Assembly: GCA_934196125.1 (NCBI GenBank)
Contig: CAKPVT010000006.1
Coordinates: forward strand, 1 to 54,679
Reading direction: 5' to 3'
Length of the DNA: 54,679 nucleotides
Origin: an uncultured Streptococcus sp.
Lineage (GTDB): Bacteria; Bacillota; Bacilli; Lactobacillales; Streptococcaceae
Both the position numbers and the translations under genes were made by a program. The notes under the pieces are model-generated. The model was not told where the DNA came from. It ran no database searches and saw nothing but the letters and a program-made list of their open reading frames with translations. Position 1 is the first letter of the stretch. Every line of letters starts with the position of its first letter. Of the stretch, positions 18,215-25,844 are shown in pieces.

Positions 18215-18667
18215 ATGTCAGGACATAATAAATGGAGCAAAATTAAAAATAAAAAAGGTGAATCAGATGCTAAACGTGGCGCGATTTTCAATAAATTGTC
18301 ACGTGAGATTTTTGTAGCTGCTAAAGCAGAGGCTCATGGGCAACTAGGGAATGATCAATTTAATGCACATGGTTCTGTTTCTGGCTCAAGTTATACTGCT
18401 GATGCTAAAGCGAGTCTTGGTTTAGGACAATTTACTGACAAAAATGGCAAGAGTCACTTTGGAGTACAGGCAGAGGTTGGCGCAGATGCATATATTGTTG
18501 AAGGAGAGGCTAAGGCTGGATTTACAATATTTGGTGTAAAATTTAATGTAATGGGAAGTGCTGGTGTTGGGGTTGCGGCTTCAGCTAAAGCCGGTGTAAC
18601 TGCTGATAAAGCAGAAGCGAAATTCAAATTAGGTCCATTTGGATTAGGGCTTTCTATAGGAGGATAA
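18215..18667 (+). pseudogene. Chimera: YebC N-terminus fused to an Ala/Gly-rich polymorphic-toxin-like tail
   Basis: Residues 1-37 (MSGHNKWSKIKNKKGESD, then AKRGAIFNKLSREIFVAAK) are the N-terminus of a YebC/TACO1-type translation factor. From about residue 38 (DNA about 18326) the frame continues into 113 residues of Ala/Gly/Ser-rich repeats (AHGSVSGSS, DAKASLGLGQF, AEVGADAYIVEGEAKAG, GVGVAASAKAG). That composition resembles C-terminal regions of secreted polymorphic toxins. The ribosome site gggagg and ATG belong to yebC. The matching YebC C-terminus lies about 4.8 kb downstream. As a YebC gene it is dead; whether the fused tail is translated is open. Confidence 0.85.
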
Positions 18668-18670
18668 GTA

Positions 18671-19468
18671 ATGAAAATTACACAGGTAAACCTTAAAACC
18701 CAAGGAGATACTAAAAATTTTCAAATATTAAAAAGTATAAGTGCTGAAAGTCCTATTGATAATTGGGAAACAATAATAGAAGTAACGAAAAATGAGAAGA
18801 ATAATTATGAATTTGAATTGAGTGGACAGAAATTTAAAGTATTTAATATACCAAAAATATCTTCCAAAAATGAAAAAATTTATGCTCAAGATATTGATGA
18901 TTCAAAGAATCAATTTATTTCAAAAAGTTCATTTAATAATTTATTTTTGGTAAATCAATGGGATCTTAACTTTCAAAATAATGAAAATCTTTATAGTTTA
19001 AGTAGTGTTCCATCAGGAACAAAAGGATATATTTATCCAATAAAGAGAAACAATAAACCAGTTGCCGTTTTTTGTCAGTCAAATGTTCAAATAAATGGAA
19101 ATTTTCAAATTACTTTATATACGATAGATAATCAAGTAGTTGATGAAATAGTTGGATTGTTTTTGATAAATTACGTAGTTTTAAGTCCTGACTTTTTGAA
19201 TCTTGGTATCCTATCGGCTAAGAAAACATGGTTTTATTCATTTTCTGGACGAAAAAATCTAACAAAGGCCCATATTGATATGCTACCAATAAATAACCGC
19301 CCTTCTAAAATAGAAGCAATACTATGGGTGATCATTGGTCTCTTATTAATAATTGTAGTAACTCTTGTTAAGCCGTTAATAGTGATTACTATCTTATCTG
19401 TATGGATTCTTTTAGTAATAATTAATATTTTTAAAAATATAAAAAATAGTAAGGAAACTCAAGTATGA
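18671..19468 (+). CDS. Unknown protein with two C-terminal membrane helices
   Basis: 265 residues, family not recognised. About the first 215 residues are soluble and Asn/Lys-rich. Two hydrophobic segments follow at about 216-234 (ILWVIIGLLLIIVVTLV) and 237-255. Its ribosome site (aggagg) lies in the last codons of the preceding toxin-like tail, so it would be co-translated with that toxin module. By position it is a candidate immunity protein for that tail, with the soluble part cytoplasmic or extracellular depending on topology. AT-rich codon use sets it apart from the housekeeping genes. Confidence 0.7.
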   Translation: MKITQVNLKTQGDTKNFQILKSISAESPIDNWETIIEVTKNEKNNYEFELSGQKFKVFNIPKISSKNEKIYAQDIDDSKNQFISKSSFNNLFLVNQWDLNFQNNENLYSLSSVPSGTKGYIYPIKRNNKPVAVFCQSNVQINGNFQITLYTIDNQVVDEIVGLFLINYVVLSPDFLNLGILSAKKTWFYSFSGRKNLTKAHIDMLPINNRPSKIEAILWVIIGLLLIIVVTLVKPLIVITILSVWILLVIINIFKNIKNSKETQV

Positions 19469-19611
19469 AAATAAACAATGAATGGTTAACTATAGGTACG
19501 ACAGTCCTATTAAATGCAGGAAATGTAAAAAAAATAAAAGAAGATTTTTGGGGAAAGCAAGAAGGACGGCCTGATGTGAATGACTTTAATAATGGATTGC
19601 CGAGGTGGTAG
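19465..19611 (+). CDS. 48-residue ORF, possible truncated DUF4176-like protein
   Basis: Starts ATGA-overlapped with the previous stop and ends two bases before the next gene, so it is tightly packed in the cluster. The opening WLTIGTTVLLNAGNVKKI resembles the start of the DUF4176 protein at 22599 (LLPLGTIVYLKEGTAKL), which is about 78 residues. The remainder does not match it. It could be a truncated DUF4176 copy or a short unrelated gene. Confidence 0.5.
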   Translation: MKINNEWLTIGTTVLLNAGNVKKIKEDFWGKQEGRPDVNDFNNGLPRW

Positions 19612-19612
19612 A

Positions 19613-20470
19613 ATGAAAAAAATAGATTCAGTGATTTCTAATATTGAAGTTACATCTGAAATGATAGATAAAAATATCACTTATCATACAACAGCTACTG
19701 ATATGAATAGGAATGGTAACTCCATTATTTCATACAACTTCAAAGAGTTTATAGCTCTTTTAGGAAGTTTTGTTTTCCCAACAATATTTTTTTGGGTAGC
19801 GGGATTTGATTCAAGTGGGGTAGCTCTTGAAGATATGTATAGGTTTAATTTGATAAATATTCTGTTAGTATTAATTTTAATTATAAGTCTAGTACTTTAC
19901 TTTTTCTTTAAGTATACTTATCGTTCGAGATTTTTGGACAGATTTAGATTTAAAATTATAATTGTTGGTTTACTTGAAGTGAGCTTGATAATATACGGGA
20001 GCTTGTTTTTATTCAATATTTTTCCCCATTCCAATTTTTTCCTAATGTCATTGACGCTAGTAATATATTTTATTTTTTCTATTTTGTTGATTAAAGTAAT
20101 TCTAGAGGTTAAAATAAAGGAAACTTTGAATAAGAAATACGAGCAGAATTTAAAAATTTCTAAATGGGGCTATTATTTAAGTCGTTATCCAGCGGTAGTT
20201 TTAGGAGTGATTATTATGGGGGCTTTTGTTTATAAATCTGCTAAATCAGTATTTATTTTGACACATAATGATAATCCGGTTTCATTTCTTTATAGTCTTA
20301 TAGGAGGCATTGGGTTTCTTCTGATAGGTTTAAGTATTTCCTTGCTTCCAACTTTATTATTTGATAGTGAACTATATATTCGAGGGAAAATATTACAAAA
20401 AAATCCTGAATATTTTCGTAAAAAATTTGAGTTTTCTAAAGAAGAGTGGTATGCGAATAACAAAAGGTAG
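19613..20470 (+). CDS. Polytopic membrane protein, TipE-like immunity candidate
   Basis: 285 residues, start ATG at 19613 with gaggtgg upstream. It has about six membrane segments in three pairs (for example ALLGSFVFPTIFFWVAGF, LINILLVLILIISLVLYF) and a charged C-terminus ending FSKEEWYANNKR. The membrane protein at 21698 has the same layout and a similar end (VTDEQWYGKRRAKK), so the two are probably distant paralogues. Membrane proteins of this type accompany glycine-zipper LXG effectors in S. gallolyticus (TelE/TipE); the link here is inference from context. Confidence 0.7.
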   Translation: MKKIDSVISNIEVTSEMIDKNITYHTTATDMNRNGNSIISYNFKEFIALLGSFVFPTIFFWVAGFDSSGVALEDMYRFNLINILLVLILIISLVLYFFFKYTYRSRFLDRFRFKIIIVGLLEVSLIIYGSLFLFNIFPHSNFFLMSLTLVIYFIFSILLIKVILEVKIKETLNKKYEQNLKISKWGYYLSRYPAVVLGVIIMGAFVYKSAKSVFILTHNDNPVSFLYSLIGGIGFLLIGLSISLLPTLLFDSELYIRGKILQKNPEYFRKKFEFSKEEWYANNKR

Positions 20471-20559
20471 AGTGAGAAGTGAAAAAATCTTTTCAATACT
20501 AAGAATATACTAGGTGAAAAATACTTTAATAAACATATTAAAAATAAAGGGGAGTTCAA

Positions 20560-21686
20560 ATGAACAATATTGAAAAATTGTTACCTTTATTTGATATTCA
20601 AGGGAAATTGAATCGTTATGTGGAAAGTTTAGACCAAGATATTGAGAAATTAAAAAAAGACTTGAGATTGCTTCAAAATTTTGGGTCACAAGTACAAGGG
20701 TTATTTAATAACAGTTTGAATAACTTTAAAATTACAATGCAAAGTGTATTGGTATTAAACAATACGAAAGTAAATAGTGATGGTACATACACACTTCCTG
20801 CAGGAGTAGATGGAAGTTGGTTTACTGAAATTAAAAGTACAGAACCAAGTAAAGATGAGTTATTAGAAATAGCAAATCGTACTGGAATATCATTTGAAGA
20901 TTTTATAGCTATCTATCAGTCTTTAAAGAATTCTTCAGAAGGTAAGAGATTTCTTGCAATTTTAGGACTGATGAAACCAGGCAAGCTTACTAAAAAAGAA
21001 TTTTTTAAAAAGGGCTTGCATGGAGAGAACACTTTTCACTACTTAATGCAGGATTGGCGCTCTATAAAAAAATATTTAAGAAGTTTGGACAATCCAGCAG
21101 CAAAAAAACTATTATCTTCGATGGATGGAAGTTTTAATCAATTTTTGAAAAAAATAGAAAAATTAAAAGATTTTAAAGGGATATCTAAATATACTAAACC
21201 ATTAACTAAATATTCTCCTTTTTTTTCAAATCCAGCTAAAGAGGTGACAAAAAAATAGGAGAGATAGGAGGAAAGGCATTAAAAAATACAAAACTAGTAG
21301 GTAAAATAGCAGGTAAAGTTGGCTGGGCAGGTATGGCTTTTGAGATGGGATATGATGTAGTTACAAATTTAAATAAGGAAAAAGGAGATACTTTTCAGAA
21401 AGTTGGGAAATCAGTAGTTCATGTAGGAGTGAATCAATTGAAAAGCGCTGGTCCAATTGAAGGGGCTTTGGCAGGTGCGGCATTTGGAGGTCCTATTGCT
21501 CCTGTTACTACTGCAGTAGGATTTATAGCTGGAACTGCTAATGTTGTTTGGGGAGCTATCTCTCCTGAAAGTAAAGACAAAGTTTATGGAGCAATTGAAA
21601 AAGGGGGAGACTGGGTAGTAGATAAGATAGATGATGTAGGGAAATCTATTGGAAAAGCTGCACAAGGGACATGGAATAGAGTTTAG
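20560..21686 (+). pseudogene. Truncated and frameshifted LXG-type T7SS effector with glycine-rich pore-like C-terminus
   Basis: The first part (20560-21258) begins inside what looks like the end of an LXG export domain: a coiled-coil (LNRYVESLDQDIEKLKKDL) followed by NSLNNFKITMQSVLVLNN and PAGVDGSWF. The roughly 130 residues that normally precede this are absent, although the ATG has a good ribosome site (aaagggga). At about 21248-21255 a run of seven As shifts the frame; the continuation from IGEIGGKALKNTK runs to 21686. That tail has a small-residue, glycine-zipper-like hairpin (EGALAGAAFGGPIAPVTTAVGFIAG), the hallmark of TelE-type pore-forming effectors. Non-functional unless frameshifting restores it. 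Confidence 0.75.
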
Positions 21687-21697
21687 TGGAGGTAAGT

Positions 21698-22597
21698 ATG
21701 CATATGGTTAAAAAATTATTTGGTGCGTCTTTTGAGGAGTCTAATAAAATAGCATACAATTTATTTAAAGAAAAAAAATGGTATGATACAGGAGCAGAAG
21801 GTAGTCAGAATATAGGTTCAAGAATTTTTAATATTGTCCTTTGGATTGCTTTTAGTATTGGGTTTTATGGAATAGGCGTTGGAATGCCTGAAACGGCATT
21901 TGATAGTGATTCTGTTAAATTTAATTTAGGTGATATTTATTATGGGATTAGTAATTTTAATTTTCTTAAAAGCTTAATTCTCTGGATAATTATTTTATGG
22001 GGATTATTATTATTAAATATTTTTCCTAAATCTAATTATTCAGTTACTCGATTATTTGAGATAGGGAATCTCTTTTTTATAACTTTGCTGTGTATGTTAT
22101 CAATTATGCCCATGTCTCTAGGTATGACGCTTGGAGCTACAGGTTGGTTTGGCTTTAGTATTATCTGTATTTATGGTTTGATATTCTTTGTTAAAACATT
22201 AGTTTCAAGAATAAGGAAAATTAAGACCGAAATGTATGGTGAGCTAACTGACAGTTCTTTTAATATTATTATGGATAAGTTGTGGAATTTTCTAAAAAAA
22301 ATATGGCTTTTTTCACTTGCAATAGTTGTTCTTAATATTTTGATATTAAGAATAGGGATGTGGGGAAGTTTTAGTTTGTGGAGTTTTATATGTATGTTTG
22401 CAGGACCGATTTACTTTGGTCTTCTTACGTTATTTAGTGCGGGAACATTGAAATTGTATGTTAATAGTTTTTATCTTGTAAAATATGCAGAGCAGTATCG
22501 TGTTTTATGGAAAGTAACAGACGAGCAATGGTATGGAAAACGAAGAGCGAAAAAACTTGCTAAAAAGAAATTAAAACAAGAAAGAAAGGGAAAATAA
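21698..22597 (+). CDS. Polytopic membrane protein, TipE-like immunity candidate
   Basis: 299 residues from ATG 21698, chosen for the ggagg five bases upstream. About six membrane segments alternate with a basic loop (SRIRKIKTE), and the C-terminus is strongly basic (KRRAKKLAKKKLKQERKGK). It lies immediately behind the glycine-zipper effector remnant, where the cognate immunity gene is normally found, and looks intact. It therefore probably survives as an orphan immunity protein protecting the membrane from related toxins. Function is inferred from position and topology only. Confidence 0.75.
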   Translation: MHMVKKLFGASFEESNKIAYNLFKEKKWYDTGAEGSQNIGSRIFNIVLWIAFSIGFYGIGVGMPETAFDSDSVKFNLGDIYYGISNFNFLKSLILWIIILWGLLLLNIFPKSNYSVTRLFEIGNLFFITLLCMLSIMPMSLGMTLGATGWFGFSIICIYGLIFFVKTLVSRIRKIKTEMYGELTDSSFNIIMDKLWNFLKKIWLFSLAIVVLNILILRIGMWGSFSLWSFICMFAGPIYFGLLTLFSAGTLKLYVNSFYLVKYAEQYRVLWKVTDEQWYGKRRAKKLAKKKLKQERKGK

Positions 22598-22598
22598 A

Positions 22599-22835
22599 AT
22601 GACAGAAAAATTATTACCACTGGGTACAATTGTTTATTTAAAAGAAGGAACTGCAAAACTTATGGTTGTTGGAAGAGGAGCAGCTTTTGAAGATGAGGAA
22701 GGGCGAAAATTTAGTGATTATGTTGGTGTGATTTATCCAAATGGAATTGATCCACAAGATGCTTTATTTTTTAATCACGAAGATATCGATAAAGTAGTTT
22801 TTAGAGGGTATTCAGATGATGAGGAAGAAAGATGA
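22599..22835 (+). CDS. DUF4176 domain protein of T7SS/LXG loci
   Basis: 78 residues: LLPLGTIVYLKEGTAKLMVV, then GRGA, then SDYVGVIYPNGID, then FFNHEDIDKVVFRGYSDDE. This is the DUF4176 pattern, small cytosolic proteins that recur beside LXG effectors and are thought to help effector export or folding. It starts one base after the previous stop. It appears intact and confirms that the surrounding cluster is a type VIIb secretion accessory locus even though no secretion machinery is in view. Confidence 0.85.
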   Translation: MTEKLLPLGTIVYLKEGTAKLMVVGRGAAFEDEEGRKFSDYVGVIYPNGIDPQDALFFNHEDIDKVVFRGYSDDEEER

Positions 22836-22839
22836 ATCG

Positions 22840-23047
22840 GCTACACTAGACTAGACAGAAAAAATAAGGTGTGTAGAATAATAAAAAACACACTGGAGGA
22901 TTTTTCATGTCAAGACGTCAACGAAGAACCTATTCAAAAGAATTCAAACAACAAATCGTCGATCTCTATCTCGCTGGTAAGCCTCGCGCAGAAATTATTC
23001 GAGAGTATGAGCTTACGCCTTCTTTCGATAAATGGATGAAGCAAGCA
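22840..23047 (+). mobile_element. Left-end remnant of an IS3-family element
   Basis: The stretch before 22907 has an IS-like end (about 22846: ACTAGACTAGACAGAAAAAA) and a leader with ggagg. It leads into a transposase OrfA N-terminus, MSRRQRRTYSKEFKQQIVDL, with the helix-turn-helix YLAGKPRAEIIREYELTPS. The element stops at about residue 47 and the rest, including all of OrfB and the right end, is missing. Confidence 0.75.
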
Positions 23048-23200
23048 CAAAATTTGGAATTCGCCCAAGCACAACTTAGCATGATTCCGCAAAATTACGT
23101 TAGCCTTGATGACGAACAAGCAGACACTTTGGAAACGCTCGTTGATAAACTCGAAGACGACGATGATGTCCAAGACGTTTATACCAATATGGCAGAATAA
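22907..23200 (+). pseudogene. Chimera: IS3 OrfA N-terminus fused in frame to the YebC C-terminus
   Basis: Residues 1-47 are IS3-type OrfA. From about residue 48 the frame is the end of YebC: EFAQAQLSMIPQNYVSLDDE, then LVDKLEDDDDVQDVYTNMAE, a pattern diagnostic for the family. Together with the 37-residue YebC head at 18215 it shows that about 150 central residues of YebC were lost when this 4.7-kb segment came to sit in the gene. Both junctions preserve frame. Confidence 0.88.
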
Positions 23201-23228
23201 AAAGAACGGAAAATTTTCGTTCTTTTTT
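23199..23228. terminator. Bidirectional terminator between the yebC 3' end and queA
   Basis: AAAAGAACG pairs with CGTTCTTTT, A-run and T-run on opposite sides, convergent genes. Confidence 0.85.
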
Positions 23229-23231
23229 AGA

Positions 23232-24260
23232 TTATTTCACAAACATGGCGTCGCCGAAGCTAAAGAAGCGGTAGAGCTCGTCAATGGCGTGTTGGTAAGC
23301 ATCAAGGACAAATTCACGTCCTGCAAAGGCAGACACTAGCATGACAAGTGTTGATTTTGGCAAGTGGAAGTTTGTTGAAAAAGCATCAACCACTTTAAAT
23401 TCATAGCCAGGTTTGATGAAGATATTCGTCCAGCCGCTGTCAGCTTTGATGTCGCCGTTGAATTTTGAACCGATAGTTTCAAGCGTGCGGATAGATGTTG
23501 TTCCGACAGCAACGACACGTCCGCCAGTAGCTTTCACGTCACGAAGCGTTTGGGCAGCTTCTTCAGACAGCGTATAAAATTCAGAGTGCATTTCGTGTTC
23601 TTCGATATTATCGACAGACACTGGGCGGAAAGTTCCTAGCCCAACATGAAGGGTCAGATAGACAAGTTTAACACCTTTTGCCTCGATTTTGGCAAGCAAA
23701 TCTTGAGTGAAGTGAAGCCCAGCAGTAGGAGCGGCAGCAGAACCATTTTCTTTAGCATAAACGGTTTGGTAACGGTCTGGGTCATCTAATTTTTCATGAA
23801 TGTATGGTGGCAATGGCATTTCGCCAAGGCTTTCCAAAACTTCAAGAAATATACCGTCATAAGCAAATTCAACGATACGTCCGCCGTGGTCCAATTCTTC
23901 AACCACAGTAGCGGTTAAACGTCCGTCACCAAATGACACCTTAGCTCCGACACGCAAGCGTTTTGCAGGTTTGGCAAGAACTTCCCATTGGTCACCTTGT
24001 GTATTTTTCAAAAGAAGCAATTCCACATGACCGTGTGTGTCTGTTTTTTCACCGTAAAGACGGGCAGGAAGCACACGCGTATTGTTCATAACAAGTGCAT
24101 CCCCAGGGTTTAATTCATCTAAAATATGGTCAAAATGAGCATCAACCATTTCATGTGTCTTGTGGTCAATGACCAAAAGTTTTGAACTATCTCGTTTTTC
24201 AAGAGGAGTTTGAGCAATCAATTCCTCTGGTAAATTAAAATCAAAATCATTGGTATTCAT
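23232..24260 (-). CDS. queA: S-adenosylmethionine:tRNA ribosyltransferase-isomerase
   Basis: Transfers and isomerises the ribosyl group of SAM onto 7-deazaguanine-modified tRNA in queuosine synthesis. The 342-residue protein opens FDFNLPEELIAQTPLEKRDS and contains the conserved PTAGLHFT, LHVGLGTFRPV and TNFHLPKSTLVMLVSAFAGRE blocks. Ribosome site aaggat; an extended -10 TGTTATAAT is on the minus strand at about 24300, preceded by the hairpin ACGAGAA/TTCTCGT. Confidence 0.97.
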   Translation of the reverse strand: MNTNDFDFNLPEELIAQTPLEKRDSSKLLVIDHKTHEMVDAHFDHILDELNPGDALVMNNTRVLPARLYGEKTDTHGHVELLLLKNTQGDQWEVLAKPAKRLRVGAKVSFGDGRLTATVVEELDHGGRIVEFAYDGIFLEVLESLGEMPLPPYIHEKLDDPDRYQTVYAKENGSAAAPTAGLHFTQDLLAKIEAKGVKLVYLTLHVGLGTFRPVSVDNIEEHEMHSEFYTLSEEAAQTLRDVKATGGRVVAVGTTSIRTLETIGSKFNGDIKADSGWTNIFIKPGYEFKVVDAFSTNFHLPKSTLVMLVSAFAGREFVLDAYQHAIDELYRFFSFGDAMFVK

Positions 24261-24338
24261 AGTAAATCCTTAATATTTATATTCTCAACTTTACATTATA
24301 ACACGAGAACTATTTCTCGTCATCTGATCGAGGGTAAT

Positions 24339-24366
24339 TGTAATCGTTTTAAAGAGATGATATAAT
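24339..24366 (+). promoter_or_regulatory. Promoter of the VIT-family gene
   Basis: TTGTAA at 24339-24344 and TATAAT at 24361-24366, 16-bp spacer. The predicted transcript starts about 24373. Confidence 0.6.
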
Positions 24367-24380
24367 AAAGATGAATTTAT

Positions 24381-24395
24381 TTAGAATGATTCTAA
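24381..24395 (+). promoter_or_regulatory. PerR box
   Basis: TTAGAATGATTCTAA is a perfect 7-1-7 inverted repeat matching the Gram-positive Per box (TTAnAATnATTnTAA). It lies just downstream of the predicted transcription start, a position that would block transcription when PerR is bound. Confidence 0.85.
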
Positions 24396-24435
24396 TCAAA
24401 AACAACTCATTACTCACTAATGGAAGGTAACGGAT

Positions 24436-24936
24436 ATGACAATTAGGGATTATGCAAAGTCAATTGTTTACGGTGGTATGGATGGCATTGTCACAACGTT
24501 TGCTGTGGTAGCAGGAGCTGTCGGTGGTAATTTGGGGATTAAACCGATTCTTATTTTAGGATTTTCAAATCTTTTAGCAGACGGTTTTTCGATGGCAGTT
24601 GGTGATTATTTAAGCTCTACGACAGAAGAATCTGCGGTCAAAGCAAAAGCTGTAAAAAATGCAGGAGCAACCTTTATGTCATTTATCACTTTCGGCTTAA
24701 TTCCTTTACTGTCATATCTTTTGATTAATGTTTTTAGTCTCTTTAAAATACATACATTTCTGATTGCTTGTGTCTTGGTATCATTTGCCTTGGCCTTACT
24801 TGGTTTGGTGAAAGCAATCATTACAGGTAGCAGTAAGAAAAAAGAAATTTTTAGAACCCTACTTATCGGCTTAATCGCTGCGCTTTTTGCCTATTGTGTC
24901 GGCGAAGGTCTCGGAAAATTAGCAGGAACACGCTAG
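24436..24936 (+). CDS. VIT1/CCC1-family membrane protein, probable Fe(II)/Mn(II) exporter
   Basis: 166 residues with about five membrane helices. The family signatures YGGMDGIVTTFAVVAGAVGG and FSNLLADGFSMAVGDYLSS carry the metal-path Asp, Met and Gly residues. It lacks the cytosolic metal-binding helical domain that longer VIT proteins insert after the second helix. The PerR box in its leader supports a job in iron or manganese export under peroxide stress. The substrate is inferred from the family and regulation. Confidence 0.88.
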   Translation: MTIRDYAKSIVYGGMDGIVTTFAVVAGAVGGNLGIKPILILGFSNLLADGFSMAVGDYLSSTTEESAVKAKAVKNAGATFMSFITFGLIPLLSYLLINVFSLFKIHTFLIACVLVSFALALLGLVKAIITGSSKKKEIFRTLLIGLIAALFAYCVGEGLGKLAGTR

Positions 24937-24937
24937 C

Positions 24938-24970
24938 AAAATTCACTCATTTATAATGAGTGGATTTTTT
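24938..24970 (+). terminator. Terminator after the VIT gene
   Basis: AAATTCACTCAT-ttata-ATGAGTGGATTTTTT; about 10-bp stem and T-run. Confidence 0.88.
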
Positions 24971-24982
24971 TAAACAATTCCC

Positions 24983-25040
24983 TTGACAAAAAATTGGTAT
25001 ATACCATATAATAAAAATAGATAAGAGGTCTATACCAAAA
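24983..25040 (+). promoter_or_regulatory. nagB promoter with two NagR (GntR-family) operators
   Basis: TTGACA at 24983-24988 and TATAAT at 25007-25012 are 18 bp apart, and the palindrome TGGTATATACCA (24995-25006) fills the spacer exactly. A second site, GGTCTATACC (25027-25036), follows the predicted start. Both resemble the NagR/DasR-type consensus TTGGTATAGACCAA, so GlcNAc-responsive repression is expected. Confidence 0.85.
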
Positions 25041-25064
25041 TAGAAGATGCTGGAGGATTTAAAA

Positions 25065-25769
25065 ATGAAAGTGATTCGTGTTAATAATCAAGTTGAAGGT
25101 GGTCAAGTGGCATTTTCTCTTTTGAAAGATGAAATGGCTAAGGGAGTTAAAACATTGGGACTTGCGACAGGTAGCACACCACTTAGTTTCTATAAAGAAA
25201 TCAGAAAGAGCAATCTTGATTTCTCAGATATGACTAGCATTAATCTGGATGAATACGTTGGTTTGGCAGCTGACAACGAGCAAAGTTATCGTCATTTTAT
25301 GCAAGAAAATCTTTTCCAATACAAACCATTTAAAGAAAGTTTTCTTCCTAACGGCTTGGCAGAAGATTTGCAAGCAGAAACACGTCGTTATGACCAAGTG
25401 ATTGCTGAACACGGTATTGATTTTCAAATTTTGGGAATTGGACGCAATGGTCATATTGGTTTTAATGAACCTGGGACACCATTTGACGTGACAACACACA
25501 TTGTTGATTTGGCAAAAGACACCATTGAAGCAAATAGCCGTTTCTTTACCAGCATGGATGATGTTCCAAAACAAGCCATTTCAATGGGGATCAAATCAAT
25601 CATGGCTTCTAAAATGGTTGTTTTAATGGCTTATGGCGAAGGTAAAGCTGACGCTATCAATCAAATGATTAATGGACCTGTCACTGAAGAATTGCCAGCG
25701 AGTGTTCTTCAAAATCACCCTAATGTTGTCGTGATTGTAGATGAAGCCGCAGCAAGTAAATTAAACTAA
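25065..25769 (+). CDS. nagB: Glucosamine-6-phosphate deaminase
   Basis: Converts glucosamine-6-phosphate to fructose-6-phosphate and ammonia, sending amino sugars to glycolysis. 234 residues. The family core is complete: GLATGSTPLSFYKEI, INLDEYVGL with the catalytic Asp, and ILGIGRNGHIGFNEPGTPF. I chose ATG at 25065 (MKVIRVNNQ) over 25047 because tggagg lies ten bases upstream. Monocistronic, with its own terminator. Confidence 0.97.
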   Translation: MKVIRVNNQVEGGQVAFSLLKDEMAKGVKTLGLATGSTPLSFYKEIRKSNLDFSDMTSINLDEYVGLAADNEQSYRHFMQENLFQYKPFKESFLPNGLAEDLQAETRRYDQVIAEHGIDFQILGIGRNGHIGFNEPGTPFDVTTHIVDLAKDTIEANSRFFTSMDDVPKQAISMGIKSIMASKMVVLMAYGEGKADAINQMINGPVTEELPASVLQNHPNVVVIVDEAAASKLN

Positions 25770-25776
25770 TAAACGT

Positions 25777-25806
25777 AAAGTCTGGGTTTTGACACTCAGA
25801 CTTTTA
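25777..25806 (+). terminator. Terminator after nagB
   Basis: AAAGTCTGGG pairs with CTCAGACTTTT with one mismatch. Confidence 0.8.
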
Positions 25807-25829
25807 CTGTCTAAAAATTACTAATAACA

Positions 25830-25844
25830 TGGTAAAATAGAACC
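25830..25844 (+). promoter_or_regulatory. Extended -10 giving a probable leaderless rsuA mRNA
   Basis: TG-G-TAAAAT ends at 25838 and six bases (agaacc) separate it from ATG, putting +1 on the start codon. No ribosome site is present. Confidence 0.55.
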
